Positions 55,491 through 64,000 of a DNA stretch of 64,000 nt are shown piece by piece. Each line of letters opens with the position of its first letter. Within the stretch, counting starts at the first letter, position 1. The notes under the pieces are model-generated. The model did not search any database. It had not been told where the DNA came from and saw only the letters and a program-made list of their open reading frames with translations. The position numbers and the translations under genes are program-made. This DNA comes from Sphingobacteriales bacterium (lineage in GTDB: Bacteria; Bacteroidota; Bacteroidia; Chitinophagales; Chitinophagaceae), in NCBI GenBank assembly GCA_024642285.1, contig JAHEBJ010000004.1, forward strand, positions 26,132 through 90,131, given 5' to 3'.

Positions 55491-57194
55491 TCACTTCTTC
55501 ACTATGTATCTATCTATTAATTTTTTGTCGTCGCCGTAAATATCTTCATAAAATTTTATAGTACCATTTATTCCTTCGCAGGAAAAGTAGCGGATATATA
55601 ATGGGATATGATTTTTAACATCAATCCTGCGCCGTTCTTTTTTTGCAATCCAGTTTTTAATTGAATCGGCCGTGTATCGCAACGAATCTCTTCTTTTATT
55701 TTTAACGCTATCGTGGTCGGCAATATAATAAGCAAGCTTTTCCCAATCCTGCACTCTTACACATCCATGGCTTAAAGCTCTCAATGAGTTTTTAAAGAGA
55801 TACCGCTGATTGGTATCGTGCAGATAAACATAATAAGGATTGTTGAAATTAAATTTGATTACGCCAAGCGAATTATTATCACCACTACCCTGCATTACTT
55901 TGTAAGGTATGCCTCTTGAATATTTACTCCAGTTAACAGTAAGCGGATCTACAACTTCACCTTTACTGTCGAATAACTTTAGGCCAATCTTAGAAATATA
56001 GCCAGGATTCTTTTTCAGCCGTGGCAGATACTGATCAACGATGATACTGTTTGGCACTGTCCATGTTGGATAAATAATCATATCCGAAATCTCTGATGTA
56101 AGCATCGGCGTACTTGTTTCGGGCTTTCCAACTATAACTTTTGATTCAAATAGCACCGTATCCGATTCCACTACCCGCAAATAATAACCTGGAATATTAA
56201 CCCAGATATATTTTGCCGGCATTTTCTCAGGCAGCTGTTTGTATTTATCGAGTGTAACAGCAATACGGTTAAATTTTTCAACGTCGTTCGTATTCAACGA
56301 ATTCACAACGTTCTTTCCATACTTACCATCCGGCTCTAACCCATGTTGTAATTGGTATTTTTTTATTGCTTTGAAAAGTTGATCTGAATCAGGCAGCCCG
56401 GTTAGTGAATCAATACAATTACTTTCTAAAAGCCGTTTTTGCAAAAGCTTAATAAAGTAAAGTGAATCTTTTGCATCACCTCTTTTGAACGGGAAACTGA
56501 TACGTGTATATTCATTCCTGTCCATTCCATCTACAAACTTTTTAATTCCTTTCTTTAACTCCCAATAAGACTTGTGTTTGGGTTGAAGTGAATTGATCAG
56601 TTCAGAAAATTTTTTTTTCTCCATCAACTCAGTCAACGTTGTAATAAAAAATTTATCAACCAATACTGAATCTTTACTAAGCGATAAGCTGTCTGGTTGC
56701 AGCTTACCCTGTTTCAGATCTTTGATCAAACGCATAAAACCATCAGTCAACAACAGGTCGGCTTTAGTCCACCATGTTGCATTCATTCGTGTCAGCGAAT
56801 CCGCATCAAGCGAATCTTTTAAAAATTTTAATTCGCCAGCGTGATAGTCTTTGGGAAACAGGCCTTCATTTTCTGCATTAACAATTAAACGATATAGGCT
56901 ATCGGTCAAATTAAGCCATTTGCCCGATGAGCTCCACATAGGCTGGTAGTCTGTTTTAATATAATATGCTTTTACAACCCCCGGTAAATTCAATCGTGTG
57001 CTATCATCTATTCTCCCCAATTTAATATTAGCTGAATTAAGTGCACTATTAATGTTCGTTGCAACATAGCTGTTGATCGTTTCCGGATCGGTAATGATAT
57101 CGGGATCTTTTTCCTTGCTGTTATTACATGATGCTAAAAGGATAGCTGACAAGCAGATAAATAAAATATGGTATGTGGACCTGCTATTTTGCAT
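55491..57194 (-). CDS. L,D-transpeptidase (YcbB-like) lipoprotein
   Basis: A 567-residue protein starting at the ATG at 57194 (MQNSRSTYHILFICLSAILL, then ASCNN), a lipoprotein signal with the modified Cys near residue 23; a longer frame begins at 57236. It has a scaffold domain, a peptidoglycan-binding-like segment (KAIKKYQLQHGLEPDGKYG) and the catalytic YkuD domain with ALSHGCVRVQDWEKLAYYI, the catalytic Cys near residue 476 in HGCVRV. It forms 3-3 crosslinks or attaches proteins to peptidoglycan. It is followed by the RlpA gene in the same direction after 37 nt. Confidence 0.92.
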   Translation of the reverse strand: MQNSRSTYHILFICLSAILLASCNNSKEKDPDIITDPETINSYVATNINSALNSANIKLGRIDDSTRLNLPGVVKAYYIKTDYQPMWSSSGKWLNLTDSLYRLIVNAENEGLFPKDYHAGELKFLKDSLDADSLTRMNATWWTKADLLLTDGFMRLIKDLKQGKLQPDSLSLSKDSVLVDKFFITTLTELMEKKKFSELINSLQPKHKSYWELKKGIKKFVDGMDRNEYTRISFPFKRGDAKDSLYFIKLLQKRLLESNCIDSLTGLPDSDQLFKAIKKYQLQHGLEPDGKYGKNVVNSLNTNDVEKFNRIAVTLDKYKQLPEKMPAKYIWVNIPGYYLRVVESDTVLFESKVIVGKPETSTPMLTSEISDMIIYPTWTVPNSIIVDQYLPRLKKNPGYISKIGLKLFDSKGEVVDPLTVNWSKYSRGIPYKVMQGSGDNNSLGVIKFNFNNPYYVYLHDTNQRYLFKNSLRALSHGCVRVQDWEKLAYYIADHDSVKNKRRDSLRYTADSIKNWIAKKERRRIDVKNHIPLYIRYFSCEGINGTIKFYEDIYGDDKKLIDRYIVKK

Positions 57195-57375
57195 AATTCG
57201 GGTCAAATAGATGTAACTTGAATTGCTGAATTTCAAGCCGGATTACGGAGGCGATTATTACAACCAAGATAATAATTCGTTTTCAATTGACAGCAATTTT
57301 ATTCCAGTTTTTATACCCAGTTTTCAAAAGCTGATAATTCGGCTTTGTAAACCGGGAATTTTTTAAAAAAATAAC

Positions 57376-57819
57376 ATGCTGAAAGAAACTTTAACTGAAC
57401 TTTTTGAAAGAGACCTTCATAAGTTGATAACAGAAATTGAACTTTATAAAGATGAAAATGAACTTTGGTTGATACGGGAAGGCATCAGCAACAGCGCCGG
57501 AAATTTATGCCTGCATATAATTGGCAACCTGAATCATTTTGTTGGGGCAACACTTGGCAATACCAGTTATGTAAGAAACAGAGATGAAGAATTCAGTTTG
57601 AAAAATATTCCACGCAACGAATTGGTATCTGAAATTGAAAATTCGATCCGTGTTGTAACTACTACCTTAGAAACATTGCCTGATAGCGATATCCAAAAAG
57701 ACTTTCCGCTGGAGATGTTTGGAAGAATTGTGACCAATACTCAAATATTGGTTCACCTGTACGGGCATTTAAGTTATCATCTCGGGCAAATCAATTATCA
57801 CCGCAGGCTCGTTGGTTAA
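57376..57819 (+). CDS. DinB-like / DUF1572 family protein
   Basis: A 147-residue four-helix-bundle protein. Helices NLCLHIIGNLNHFVGATLG and LVHLYGHLSYHLGQINYHRR carry His residues positioned as the metal-binding site of DinB/YfiT-like folds. The precise substrate is unknown, though relatives include thiol transferases. Its TAA stop overlaps the aroC stop codon on the other strand (TTAA shared). Confidence 0.82.
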   Translation: MLKETLTELFERDLHKLITEIELYKDENELWLIREGISNSAGNLCLHIIGNLNHFVGATLGNTSYVRNRDEEFSLKNIPRNELVSEIENSIRVVTTTLETLPDSDIQKDFPLEMFGRIVTNTQILVHLYGHLSYHLGQINYHRRLVG

Positions 57820-58808
57820 GATATTACCCTTGGAATTTTTTGTTCAACCATCATCAGGTCTGCAAGTACGATAGCTGTAACGGCTTCCAGAATTACAGGA
57901 ACACGCAATGCGATGCAAAGATCGTGACGACCCTTAACAGAAAAAGATTCAACCTCATCAGTTTCAATATTCAAAGTTTGCTGTTCAATAGGAGTTGAAG
58001 AAGTTGGTTTAATGGCAATTCGAAAAACCAATTCGTTGCCGTTGGTAATGCCGCCCACCAAACCACCTGCATGGTTTGTAAGGGTTTTACCCGTTTTATC
58101 TTCTATCGCATCGTTATGCTGGCTGCCAAACATTTTTGCGGCGGCAAAGCCGGTTCCGAATTCAATTCCCCTCACCGCAGGTATGGCGAATGCGCCATGA
58201 CTGAGCAGCGATTCAGCAGAATCAAAAAACGGCTCGCCCAAACCTACCGGCAATCCGCTTACCTTACATTCAATAATGCCTCCAACGCTATCTTTTGCAT
58301 CGACAGCTTTTTGTAAACCTTTCTCCTGATCTGTTTCGCCACCAATCTCCAGAATATTCGCATTTATGTCTATACTGTTCATGAGCCTTTTTGCAACAAC
58401 ACCGGCAGCTACCAAGCACACAGTAAGCCTGCCACTGAAATGGCCGCTGCCGCGATAGTCTTCGTTGCCTCCAAATTTTTTTGAAGCTACAAAATCTGCA
58501 TGGCCGGGCCTTGGCACAGCACGCAATTTTTCATAGTCGGCACTGCGGGTGTTATTATTTTCAAATAAAATGGTAATAGGTGCGCCGGTTGTTTTGCCAT
58601 TAAACAGCCCGGCTTTAAAAATCGGCAGATCATCTTCTTTTCGTGGCGTTGTTCCTTTGGCGCCGGGTTTTCTCCTTTCAATATCTGCCGTAAAATCATC
58701 AACACTTAATGGCAAACCTGCCGGGCAACCATCAATGGTCAATCCAACGCAATCGCCATGGGATTCGCCAAAAATGTGAACACGAAATATGCGGCCGAAT
58801 GAATTCAA
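57816..58808 (-). CDS. aroC: Chorismate synthase
   Basis: Makes chorismate from 5-enolpyruvylshikimate 3-phosphate using reduced FMN. The 330-residue protein has FGESHGDCVGLTIDGCPAGL near the start, RRKPGAKGTTPRKEDDLPIF, the RPGHADF and SGHFSGRLTVCLVAAGVVAK segments and HNDAIEDKTGKTLTNHAGGL. The start codon is TTG (58808), five bases after the aroA stop, and gives the family's usual N-terminus. It is the last gene of the aromatic operon. Confidence 0.97.
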   Translation of the reverse strand: MNSFGRIFRVHIFGESHGDCVGLTIDGCPAGLPLSVDDFTADIERRKPGAKGTTPRKEDDLPIFKAGLFNGKTTGAPITILFENNNTRSADYEKLRAVPRPGHADFVASKKFGGNEDYRGSGHFSGRLTVCLVAAGVVAKRLMNSIDINANILEIGGETDQEKGLQKAVDAKDSVGGIIECKVSGLPVGLGEPFFDSAESLLSHGAFAIPAVRGIEFGTGFAAAKMFGSQHNDAIEDKTGKTLTNHAGGLVGGITNGNELVFRIAIKPTSSTPIEQQTLNIETDEVESFSVKGRHDLCIALRVPVILEAVTAIVLADLMMVEQKIPRVIS

Positions 58809-58813
58809 TGTTT

Positions 58814-60094
58814 TTAGTTTGTTGGTAAAGATACTGAAGCACCCATCAATTTCAAATCTTGATAAAAACCGGGATAAGATTTATTTATTGCCTCCGCATC
58901 TTCAATTGTTGTTTCGCCATTTGCTGCAAGGGCAGCAACAGAACAAGCCATTGCAATGCGATGATCGTGATGAGAATGAACCTTTGCTCCATTTATCAGT
59001 CCGCCACCTTCAATCATCATCAGGTCGTCCTGCAATTTTATAGTTATACCCATCTTTCCAAATTCTTCCTGAAGGGTGAGTGCACGGTTACTTTCTTTGT
59101 GAGAAAGCCGGCTCACTCCTTCAATAACCGTTGTGCCTTTGCAAAAAGCGGCCACAGCAACCAGTGGTGGAAAAAGATCGGGACAATCAGTGGCGTTAAA
59201 ATGAAATGGTTTGCCGCCTTCTCCTAAAATGGAGTTTATTGATATTTTCTTTTCCTCAATCGAAATATTTGCTCCACAATCCATCAATGCTTTTAAAATT
59301 GCTTTGTCAGCCTGTGTGGAAAAAACGTCCAGGCCGGTAACAGTTATTCCGCCTGCTATTGCACCTGCAACCAATAAAAACGCAGCGCCACTCCAGTCGC
59401 CTTCCACAGTGTAAACAATTGTTGCAATTTTTTTGGGTTGAGGTTTAATTATAAATCTTTCGTAATTCTCATGCAAAACTTCGTACCCAAAATGCTTCAT
59501 CATTTGCAATGTAAGATCGATATAAGGTTTGCTTTTCAGATTACTTACTGATATGGTTACCGGTTTGTCAGCTGCTTTTGCAAAAGCCATCAACAAACCT
59601 GTTAGGAATTGCGAACTTAACGAACCATCAACTGTAATATCAGCCGGTTGCAATGGACCTTTCATTTTTAAAGGAAGGAAACCGTTATTTGACTCAATTG
59701 AAATGCCCAGCTTTGGAAATATTTCATCAAAAAAATGCATCGGGCGCTTCAATAAACTTCCATCGCCTGTAATAATTATTTGTGAAGATGATAGCGCAGC
59801 AATGGGTGTAAACATCCTGATGCCTAAACCACTTTCGCCACAATTAATTTCAGCCGAAGAAGCTGAATCTTTTTGGCTACTGACTTTTAAACTACTCCTG
59901 TCAAATTCAACAACAGCTCCTAATTTTTGAATAATTTCCAATGCGGCAAGGTCATCGTTACTCTTGCCCGGATTAAGAATGACCGTTTCTCCATCAGCCA
60001 GCAAAGCCAGTGCACAGGCCCGTTGCATACTGCTCTTAGATGCAGGCGCAACAATATTTCCCGAAATACCTGAAGGCTGAATGGTTATGTTCAC
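58814..60094 (-). CDS. aroA: 3-phosphoshikimate 1-carboxyvinyltransferase (EPSP synthase)
   Basis: Transfers the enolpyruvyl group of PEP to shikimate 3-phosphate. The 426-residue protein has SGNIVAPASKSSMQRACALA, the ESGLGIRMFTPIAALSS loop, GSLSSQFLTGLLMAFAKAAD and VEGDWSGAAFLLVAGAIAGG (the Lys/Arg/Asp substrate residues), and DHRIAMACSVAALAANGET. The start is a GTG at 60094 that overlaps the TAG stop of aroB by one base, an arrangement that suggests translational coupling. Confidence 0.96.
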   Translation of the reverse strand: MNITIQPSGISGNIVAPASKSSMQRACALALLADGETVILNPGKSNDDLAALEIIQKLGAVVEFDRSSLKVSSQKDSASSAEINCGESGLGIRMFTPIAALSSSQIIITGDGSLLKRPMHFFDEIFPKLGISIESNNGFLPLKMKGPLQPADITVDGSLSSQFLTGLLMAFAKAADKPVTISVSNLKSKPYIDLTLQMMKHFGYEVLHENYERFIIKPQPKKIATIVYTVEGDWSGAAFLLVAGAIAGGITVTGLDVFSTQADKAILKALMDCGANISIEEKKISINSILGEGGKPFHFNATDCPDLFPPLVAVAAFCKGTTVIEGVSRLSHKESNRALTLQEEFGKMGITIKLQDDLMMIEGGGLINGAKVHSHHDHRIAMACSVAALAANGETTIEDAEAINKSYPGFYQDLKLMGASVSLPTN

Positions 60095-61122
60095 TATAAT
60101 ATTTCTTTAAAATGGCTTTCCAGCTCAGTGAGGCTGATGAATTTTATTTCAGCATCCCCAATATTCTTTAATAAAATAAACTGCACTCCCTCACCCTTTC
60201 TCTTTTTATCCATCTTCAACACATCAAAAACTTTTTCATGATTAGTCTCAATATCAACCGGCAGGTGATAAGCAGCCAGCAACTTAACAATTTTTGCGGC
60301 TTCCTCAAAATGAAAACCATTAATCTTTTCGGATAAATTACAAGCAGCTACTATGCCGATACTTACGGCATGGCCATGCGGCATTCCATGCAGGTTTTCT
60401 ATTGCGTGACCAATAGTATGGCCAAAATTCAAAAGTTTTCTGTCGCCGGTTTCAAATTCATCCTGCGTAACGATGCCGCATTTTATCTCAACATTTTTTT
60501 CAATCAGTTCTGCCACCAGAGTTTTATCTGTTTGATAATCGTGTAAGGAATATCTTTCCAATATCGAGAACAAAAGTGCATCCTTAATGCAGGCATGTTT
60601 TATCACTTCAGCAAAACCATTCACCCATTCCTTAACCGGCAGGGTTTGTAAAAAACTATAATCATAAAAAATAAATTCAGGTTGCCTGATGGTGCCAACC
60701 ATATTTTTATACACCCCAACATCTATCCCGTTTTTTCCGCCGATGGATGCATCAACCATCGCCAGTATTGATGTTGGTGCAAATCCAAATTTTATTCCAC
60801 GCATGTACACCGCGGCCACATAGCCCGTGATATCGGTAACCACACCTCCTCCTATGCCAATTAAAAATGCATTGCGGTTAGCACCAAGGCTTATCAGTTC
60901 TCTAATTATATAATCAACGGTAGCCTGGGTTTTAAACTCCTCTCCTGATGATATCTTTATAACCGGGAATGTCGAAAATTTTTCTTCGTGATGAAAAAAA
61001 ACATTAACATCGGTGATAATAACAATGTCAGCATCGCCAACTAATCCGCTTATGTTGGAAAAATCGGCATCAAAATAACAGCTTACCGCCTTTTTTGAAA
61101 ATGTATAGTCTGATTTATGCAT
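60094..61122 (-). CDS. aroB: 3-dehydroquinate synthase
   Basis: Converts DAHP to 3-dehydroquinate with NAD and zinc. The 342-residue protein shows the NAD-binding GGGVVTDITGYVAAVYMRGI, TSILAMVDASIGGKNGIDVG, GFAEVIKHACIKD, and metal-binding LLNFGHTIGHAIENLHGMPH. It lies 31 nt after the DAHP synthase gene and ends on the aroA start. Confidence 0.96.
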   Translation of the reverse strand: MHKSDYTFSKKAVSCYFDADFSNISGLVGDADIVIITDVNVFFHHEEKFSTFPVIKISSGEEFKTQATVDYIIRELISLGANRNAFLIGIGGGVVTDITGYVAAVYMRGIKFGFAPTSILAMVDASIGGKNGIDVGVYKNMVGTIRQPEFIFYDYSFLQTLPVKEWVNGFAEVIKHACIKDALLFSILERYSLHDYQTDKTLVAELIEKNVEIKCGIVTQDEFETGDRKLLNFGHTIGHAIENLHGMPHGHAVSIGIVAACNLSEKINGFHFEEAAKIVKLLAAYHLPVDIETNHEKVFDVLKMDKKRKGEGVQFILLKNIGDAEIKFISLTELESHFKEIL

Positions 61123-61153
61123 TCTGATTTATTTCGGAGTAAGGAACACCTTA

Positions 61154-62242
61154 TCAGGAATTCATTATTTTATTCTGATGCTGGATACTTTCCAGATGCA
61201 CCGCATCAAAATATTTTGTAATAAAATCTTTTGAAAGTCCAAGCTTCTCCCCTTTTTGAAACGCCCTTTCCAGAATTTCATTCCAGCGATTGGTTTGTAA
61301 AATAGTTATATCATTGTCTTTCTTGTATTCGCCAATCTTATCTGATAGTTTCATACGCTGCCCCAACAATGTCATCAACTCATCATCTACCTGGTTTATC
61401 TGCTCACGTAACGTGGTTAAGGCTGTTATAAATTCCTGCTCGGTTGTACTTTCATGTCGCCAGATCAGTTCATTCAACATCTCCAGCAATCTTTCAGGAG
61501 TAACTTGTTGTTTGGCATCGCTCCATGCATTGTCAGGATCAATATGGCTTTCCAACATCAGTCCGTCAAAATCAAGGTCGATGCTTTTTTGTGAAACAGA
61601 AAGTAGCATACTTCGATTACCGCAAATATGCGACGGATCGCAGATCAGCGGCATGTCTGCGAATCTTCTTTTCATCTCAATAGGCAAATGCCACATGGGT
61701 GCGTTGCGGTATTCAGTATTGCCGTAGGAAGAAAATCCACGGTGAATCATTCCCACCTGATTCACGCCAACTTTTTGCAGACGTTCAATTCCGCCGCTCC
61801 ATAATTCAAGATCGGGGTGAATTGGGTTTTTTATCAGCACTGGAATATCTACTCCTTTAACTGCATCTGCAATTTCCTGAACGCTGAATGGATTTACTGT
61901 TGTACGTGCGCCAATCCATAACATGTCCACACCAAACTTCAATGCATCAGCAACATGTTTGGCAGTTGCAACTTCCACAGTGATGGGAAGTCCTGTTATT
62001 TGCTTTGCTTTAGCCAACCAGGGCAGTCCTACAATTCCATTGCCTTCAAACATGCCCGGCTTGGTACGTGGTTTCCAAATGCCCGCCCTCAGAATATCTA
62101 CCTTACCTGTTATTGCCAGGCGGGTAGCCGTTTCAATCATTTGTTCTTCTGTTTCTGCGCTGCACGGCCCGCTGATGATGAGCGGACGCTTATACCATTT
62201 TTCCTGCATTAATTCTTTCATAGTCCTTAATCCTGTTTGCAT
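61154..62242 (-). CDS. Bifunctional 3-deoxy-7-phosphoheptulonate synthase / chorismate mutase
   Basis: A 362-residue fusion. Residues about 15-260 form the class I-beta DAHP synthase (SGPCSAETEEQMIETATRLA, ILRAGIWKPRTKPGMFEGNG, ICDPSHICGNRSMLLSVSQK). Residues about 275-360 are an AroQ-type chorismate mutase (LREQINQVDDELMTLLGQRM, then KLSDKIGEYKKDN). It joins the first reaction of the shikimate pathway to the prephenate branch, which permits feedback control. Two starts are possible: ATG at 62242 or 62221 (MKELMQEKWYKRPL). The mutase arm probably senses the products, as in other Bacteroidota enzymes. Confidence 0.94.
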   Translation of the reverse strand: MQTGLRTMKELMQEKWYKRPLIISGPCSAETEEQMIETATRLAITGKVDILRAGIWKPRTKPGMFEGNGIVGLPWLAKAKQITGLPITVEVATAKHVADALKFGVDMLWIGARTTVNPFSVQEIADAVKGVDIPVLIKNPIHPDLELWSGGIERLQKVGVNQVGMIHRGFSSYGNTEYRNAPMWHLPIEMKRRFADMPLICDPSHICGNRSMLLSVSQKSIDLDFDGLMLESHIDPDNAWSDAKQQVTPERLLEMLNELIWRHESTTEQEFITALTTLREQINQVDDELMTLLGQRMKLSDKIGEYKKDNDITILQTNRWNEILERAFQKGEKLGLSKDFITKYFDAVHLESIQHQNKIMNS

Positions 62243-62290
62243 GTAAAATTAGTTTATGTTGTTTGTTTTTTTATTCTGATCTTTTATTTG

Positions 62291-62734
62291 TCAGACGCTG
62301 AAATCAGACCATGTTTCAAAACTCATTTCAAATTTTATTTCCCCCTTTCCATGTTTGCCAACTTCTGTCCAACCCTGCAGGCGATAAAATTTCTCAGCAC
62401 GGCTATGCGGCTCAGTTCCCAACCATATTTTTTCACGGGTATGAACAAAATACCAATCCATCATCATGCGATGAAGTTTTTTACCAATACCTTTTGCTTC
62501 ATAAACAGGATCAATAAAAAGCGCCCAAACATTATTTGCAATCAGGTCAACAATGGCGAACCCGATAATTTTCTTCTCAAACTCACAAACCCAACCTTTA
62601 CCACGGTTTGTTATGTATTCTTCTACATCTTTATCGGGAACCAAGGAAGGATCTGACAGGCGGTTTTCTTTAACCGCATGACGCACCACCTGAATTTGTG
62701 TAATGTCTTTTATTTCTGCCTCACGGTAAATCAT
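62291..62734 (-). CDS. GNAT family N-acetyltransferase in the aromatic operon
   Basis: A 147-residue GNAT (MIYREAEIKDITQIQVVRHA at the N-terminus; LFIDPVYEAKGIGKKLHRMM with the acetyl-CoA loop; AEKFYRLQGW near the C-terminus). The acceptor is unknown. It begins five bases after the tyrA stop and lies 48 nt before the DAHP synthase/mutase gene, so it is co-transcribed with pathway genes although no pathway role is evident. Confidence 0.88.
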   Translation of the reverse strand: MIYREAEIKDITQIQVVRHAVKENRLSDPSLVPDKDVEEYITNRGKGWVCEFEKKIIGFAIVDLIANNVWALFIDPVYEAKGIGKKLHRMMMDWYFVHTREKIWLGTEPHSRAEKFYRLQGWTEVGKHGKGEIKFEMSFETWSDFSV

Positions 62735-62739
62735 AAATA

Positions 62740-63582
62740 TTATTTTAAGATCCTTTTTATTTTATTCGCATTTTCAATAAGCTCCACCAGATAATCCATA
62801 TTCTCTTTTTCAAGACTGGCTTTAAATTTCCGCAATTGCGAAATATGTTCATTTAATACGTCCAGAACGTTCTCCTTGTTTTGCATAAAGATAGGTGCCC
62901 ACATAGCCGGGCTGCTTTTTGCTAACCGCACTGTACTTTCAAAACCGCCGCCGGCCATTTCAAAAATGGCATCTTCTTCTTTTTCCTTTTCCAAAACTGT
63001 ATTGGCCAATGCAAAAGACGTGATGTGTGAAATATGGCTGATGTAGGCGGCATGAATGTCATGATTCTCAGCGCTCATATAAATAATATGCATACCCAGG
63101 TCTTTGTATAATTTTTCGACTGTGTTCAATGCGGTTTCGCTGCTTTTATTTTTCTCACAAACAACACAGGCCCTGCCCGAAAAAGCGCCCGACACAGCAG
63201 CTTCCGGCCCGCTGAACTCGGTTCCCCACATGGGATGGGAAGCCACAAATTGTTTACGCCTCGGATGATCTTTTATCGCATCGCAGAGGGTAAACTTATT
63301 GGACCCTGCATCTACAACAATTTGCTTATCTGATATCATGTCTAAAACCCTAATAGCAATATCAACGGTTGCATCAACCGGAATAGCGATATAAACAATA
63401 TCGGCCTGCATCACAGCTTCGTCAAGAGCTAATGCTTCATCAATTATTTTTAGTTGCAATGCTTTTTCAAGACTGGCAGTCGTTTTTCCAACACCAATCA
63501 CTTTTTTAGCAATGCCCAGTTCTTTCAGGCCAATTGCCATGGAACCACCAATTAATCCAACTCCAATAACTGTAATAGTCAT
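62740..63582 (-). CDS. tyrA: Prephenate dehydrogenase
   Basis: A 280-residue NAD(P)-dependent enzyme of tyrosine synthesis. The dinucleotide-binding motif is VIGVGLIGGSMAIGLKELGI; the helical domain has VASHPMWGTEFSGPEAAVSG, with the His and SHPM loop of the family, and AYISHISHITSFALANTVLE. There is no ACT domain, so no obvious feedback site. It lies 4 nt after the aminotransferase gene and 5 nt before the GNAT gene. Confidence 0.94.
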   Translation of the reverse strand: MTITVIGVGLIGGSMAIGLKELGIAKKVIGVGKTTASLEKALQLKIIDEALALDEAVMQADIVYIAIPVDATVDIAIRVLDMISDKQIVVDAGSNKFTLCDAIKDHPRRKQFVASHPMWGTEFSGPEAAVSGAFSGRACVVCEKNKSSETALNTVEKLYKDLGMHIIYMSAENHDIHAAYISHISHITSFALANTVLEKEKEEDAIFEMAGGGFESTVRLAKSSPAMWAPIFMQNKENVLDVLNEHISQLRKFKASLEKENMDYLVELIENANKIKRILK

Positions 63583-63586
63583 AATT

Positions 63587-64000
63587 TTAATTATTACTGA
63601 TTCTTTTTATTGCTTCTTCAATTTTTTCTTCTTTTGTACACAGGCTTATCCTCACATATTTATTACCGGCACTTCCAAAAATTCCTCCAGGTGTTATGAA
63701 TACATTTGATCCAAATAAAATTTTATCGCTCAGTTCATATCCATCTTTAATACTACCGGGTACCGCAGCCCAAATAAACAAGCCTGCCTGTGCTTTTGAA
63801 TATTTACATTTCAACAGGTCAAGTAATTCATAAATTTTTTCTCTACGATTTTTATAGGTTCGGTTTACTTCATCGTGCCATTCCTCGCCGAGCTCCAATG
63901 CTTTAGCCGCTGCAAGCTGCAATGGTAAAAACATGCCGCTGTCCATATTGCTCTTGAAACGCATCACTTCATCAATAAAATTTCTGGCTCCGCATAACAT
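63587..64000 (-). CDS. Class I/II aminotransferase, C-terminal part (5' end beyond window)
   Basis: Only the last 137 codons are within the window; the frame stays open past base 64000, so the ATG there is not the true start. Residues include NMDSGMFLPLQLAAAKAL, RRKIYELLDLLKC-like helices and the C-terminal FGSNVFITPGGIFGSAGNKY with the Arg (VRISLC) that binds the substrate carboxylate in fold-type I aminotransferases. The PLP-binding lysine is outside the window. Being upstream of tyrA, it probably transaminates prephenate, phenylpyruvate or 4-hydroxyphenylpyruvate. Confidence 0.85.
   Translation of the reverse strand: MLCGARNFIDEVMRFKSNMDSGMFLPLQLAAAKALELGEEWHDEVNRTYKNRREKIYELLDLLKCKYSKAQAGLFIWAAVPGSIKDGYELSDKILFGSNVFITPGGIFGSAGNKYVRISLCTKEEKIEEAIKRISNN

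Noticed and set aside
63998..64000. ATG at the window end as the aminotransferase start
   Set aside because: The frame is open beyond the window and the family is much longer; it is an internal Met.

Overview
The window looks like a chromosomal segment of a Bacteroidota bacterium, most likely family Chitinophagaceae. Supporting signs are TAnnTTTG-type promoter boxes, no obvious Shine-Dalgarno sequences, a gliding-associated type IX secretion C-terminal domain, a PorW/SprE-like protein, a TonB-dependent receptor with a carboxypeptidase-like regulatory domain, a Bacteroidota-type NagB/PIG-L fusion and an AT-rich composition. No rRNA, tRNA, CRISPR array, phage or insertion sequence was seen. Family-level placement is inference.

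Layout. 1-5174: edge-truncated DPE2-like 4-alpha-glucanotransferase, two tiny genes, a sparse repeat-bearing stretch and dnaK. 5307-12348: cupin, GtrA, an asymmetric ABC-F ATPase, then argS, pfkA and pyk (the last two a glycolytic pair). 12419-15334: DUF1761, secreted metallopeptidase, AraC regulator and NTF2-like protein, all on the minus strand. 15379-24525: CocE-type hydrolase, GH20 hexosaminidase, NagB/PIG-L fusion (together an amino-sugar salvage set) and a large type IX secretion cargo.

24522-29499 is the most unusual block: an ATP-grasp ligase resembling the PGM1 peptide ligase, divergent from an apparent operon of a class I glutamine amidotransferase, a probable circularly permuted ATP-grasp enzyme and a CHAD-like helical protein, followed by a beta-barrel protein. 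It looks like a biosynthetic system for an unidentified amide or peptide product. 30302-34575 is a heavy-metal (probably copper) module: thioredoxin-like TlpA, a TonB receptor with a fused HMA domain, a secreted HMA protein and a HYC_CC_PP-like small protein.

34672-42770: porin plus purine nucleoside phosphorylase, sucC, two GNATs, a repeat protein, and an SprT / membrane protein / bactofilin / membrane coiled-coil operon. 42989-57194 is envelope-centred: PorW-like TPR protein, PBP1A, two tandem MG2-plug paralogues, OmpA, RlpA and an L,D-transpeptidase. 57816-64000 is an aromatic amino acid operon read on the minus strand: aminotransferase, tyrA, GNAT, DAHP synthase/chorismate mutase, aroB, aroA, aroC.

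Genome-style observations: several genes start 4-5 nt after a TAnnTTTG box (candidate leaderless mRNAs), and five of eight convergent gene pairs have stops that abut or overlap.
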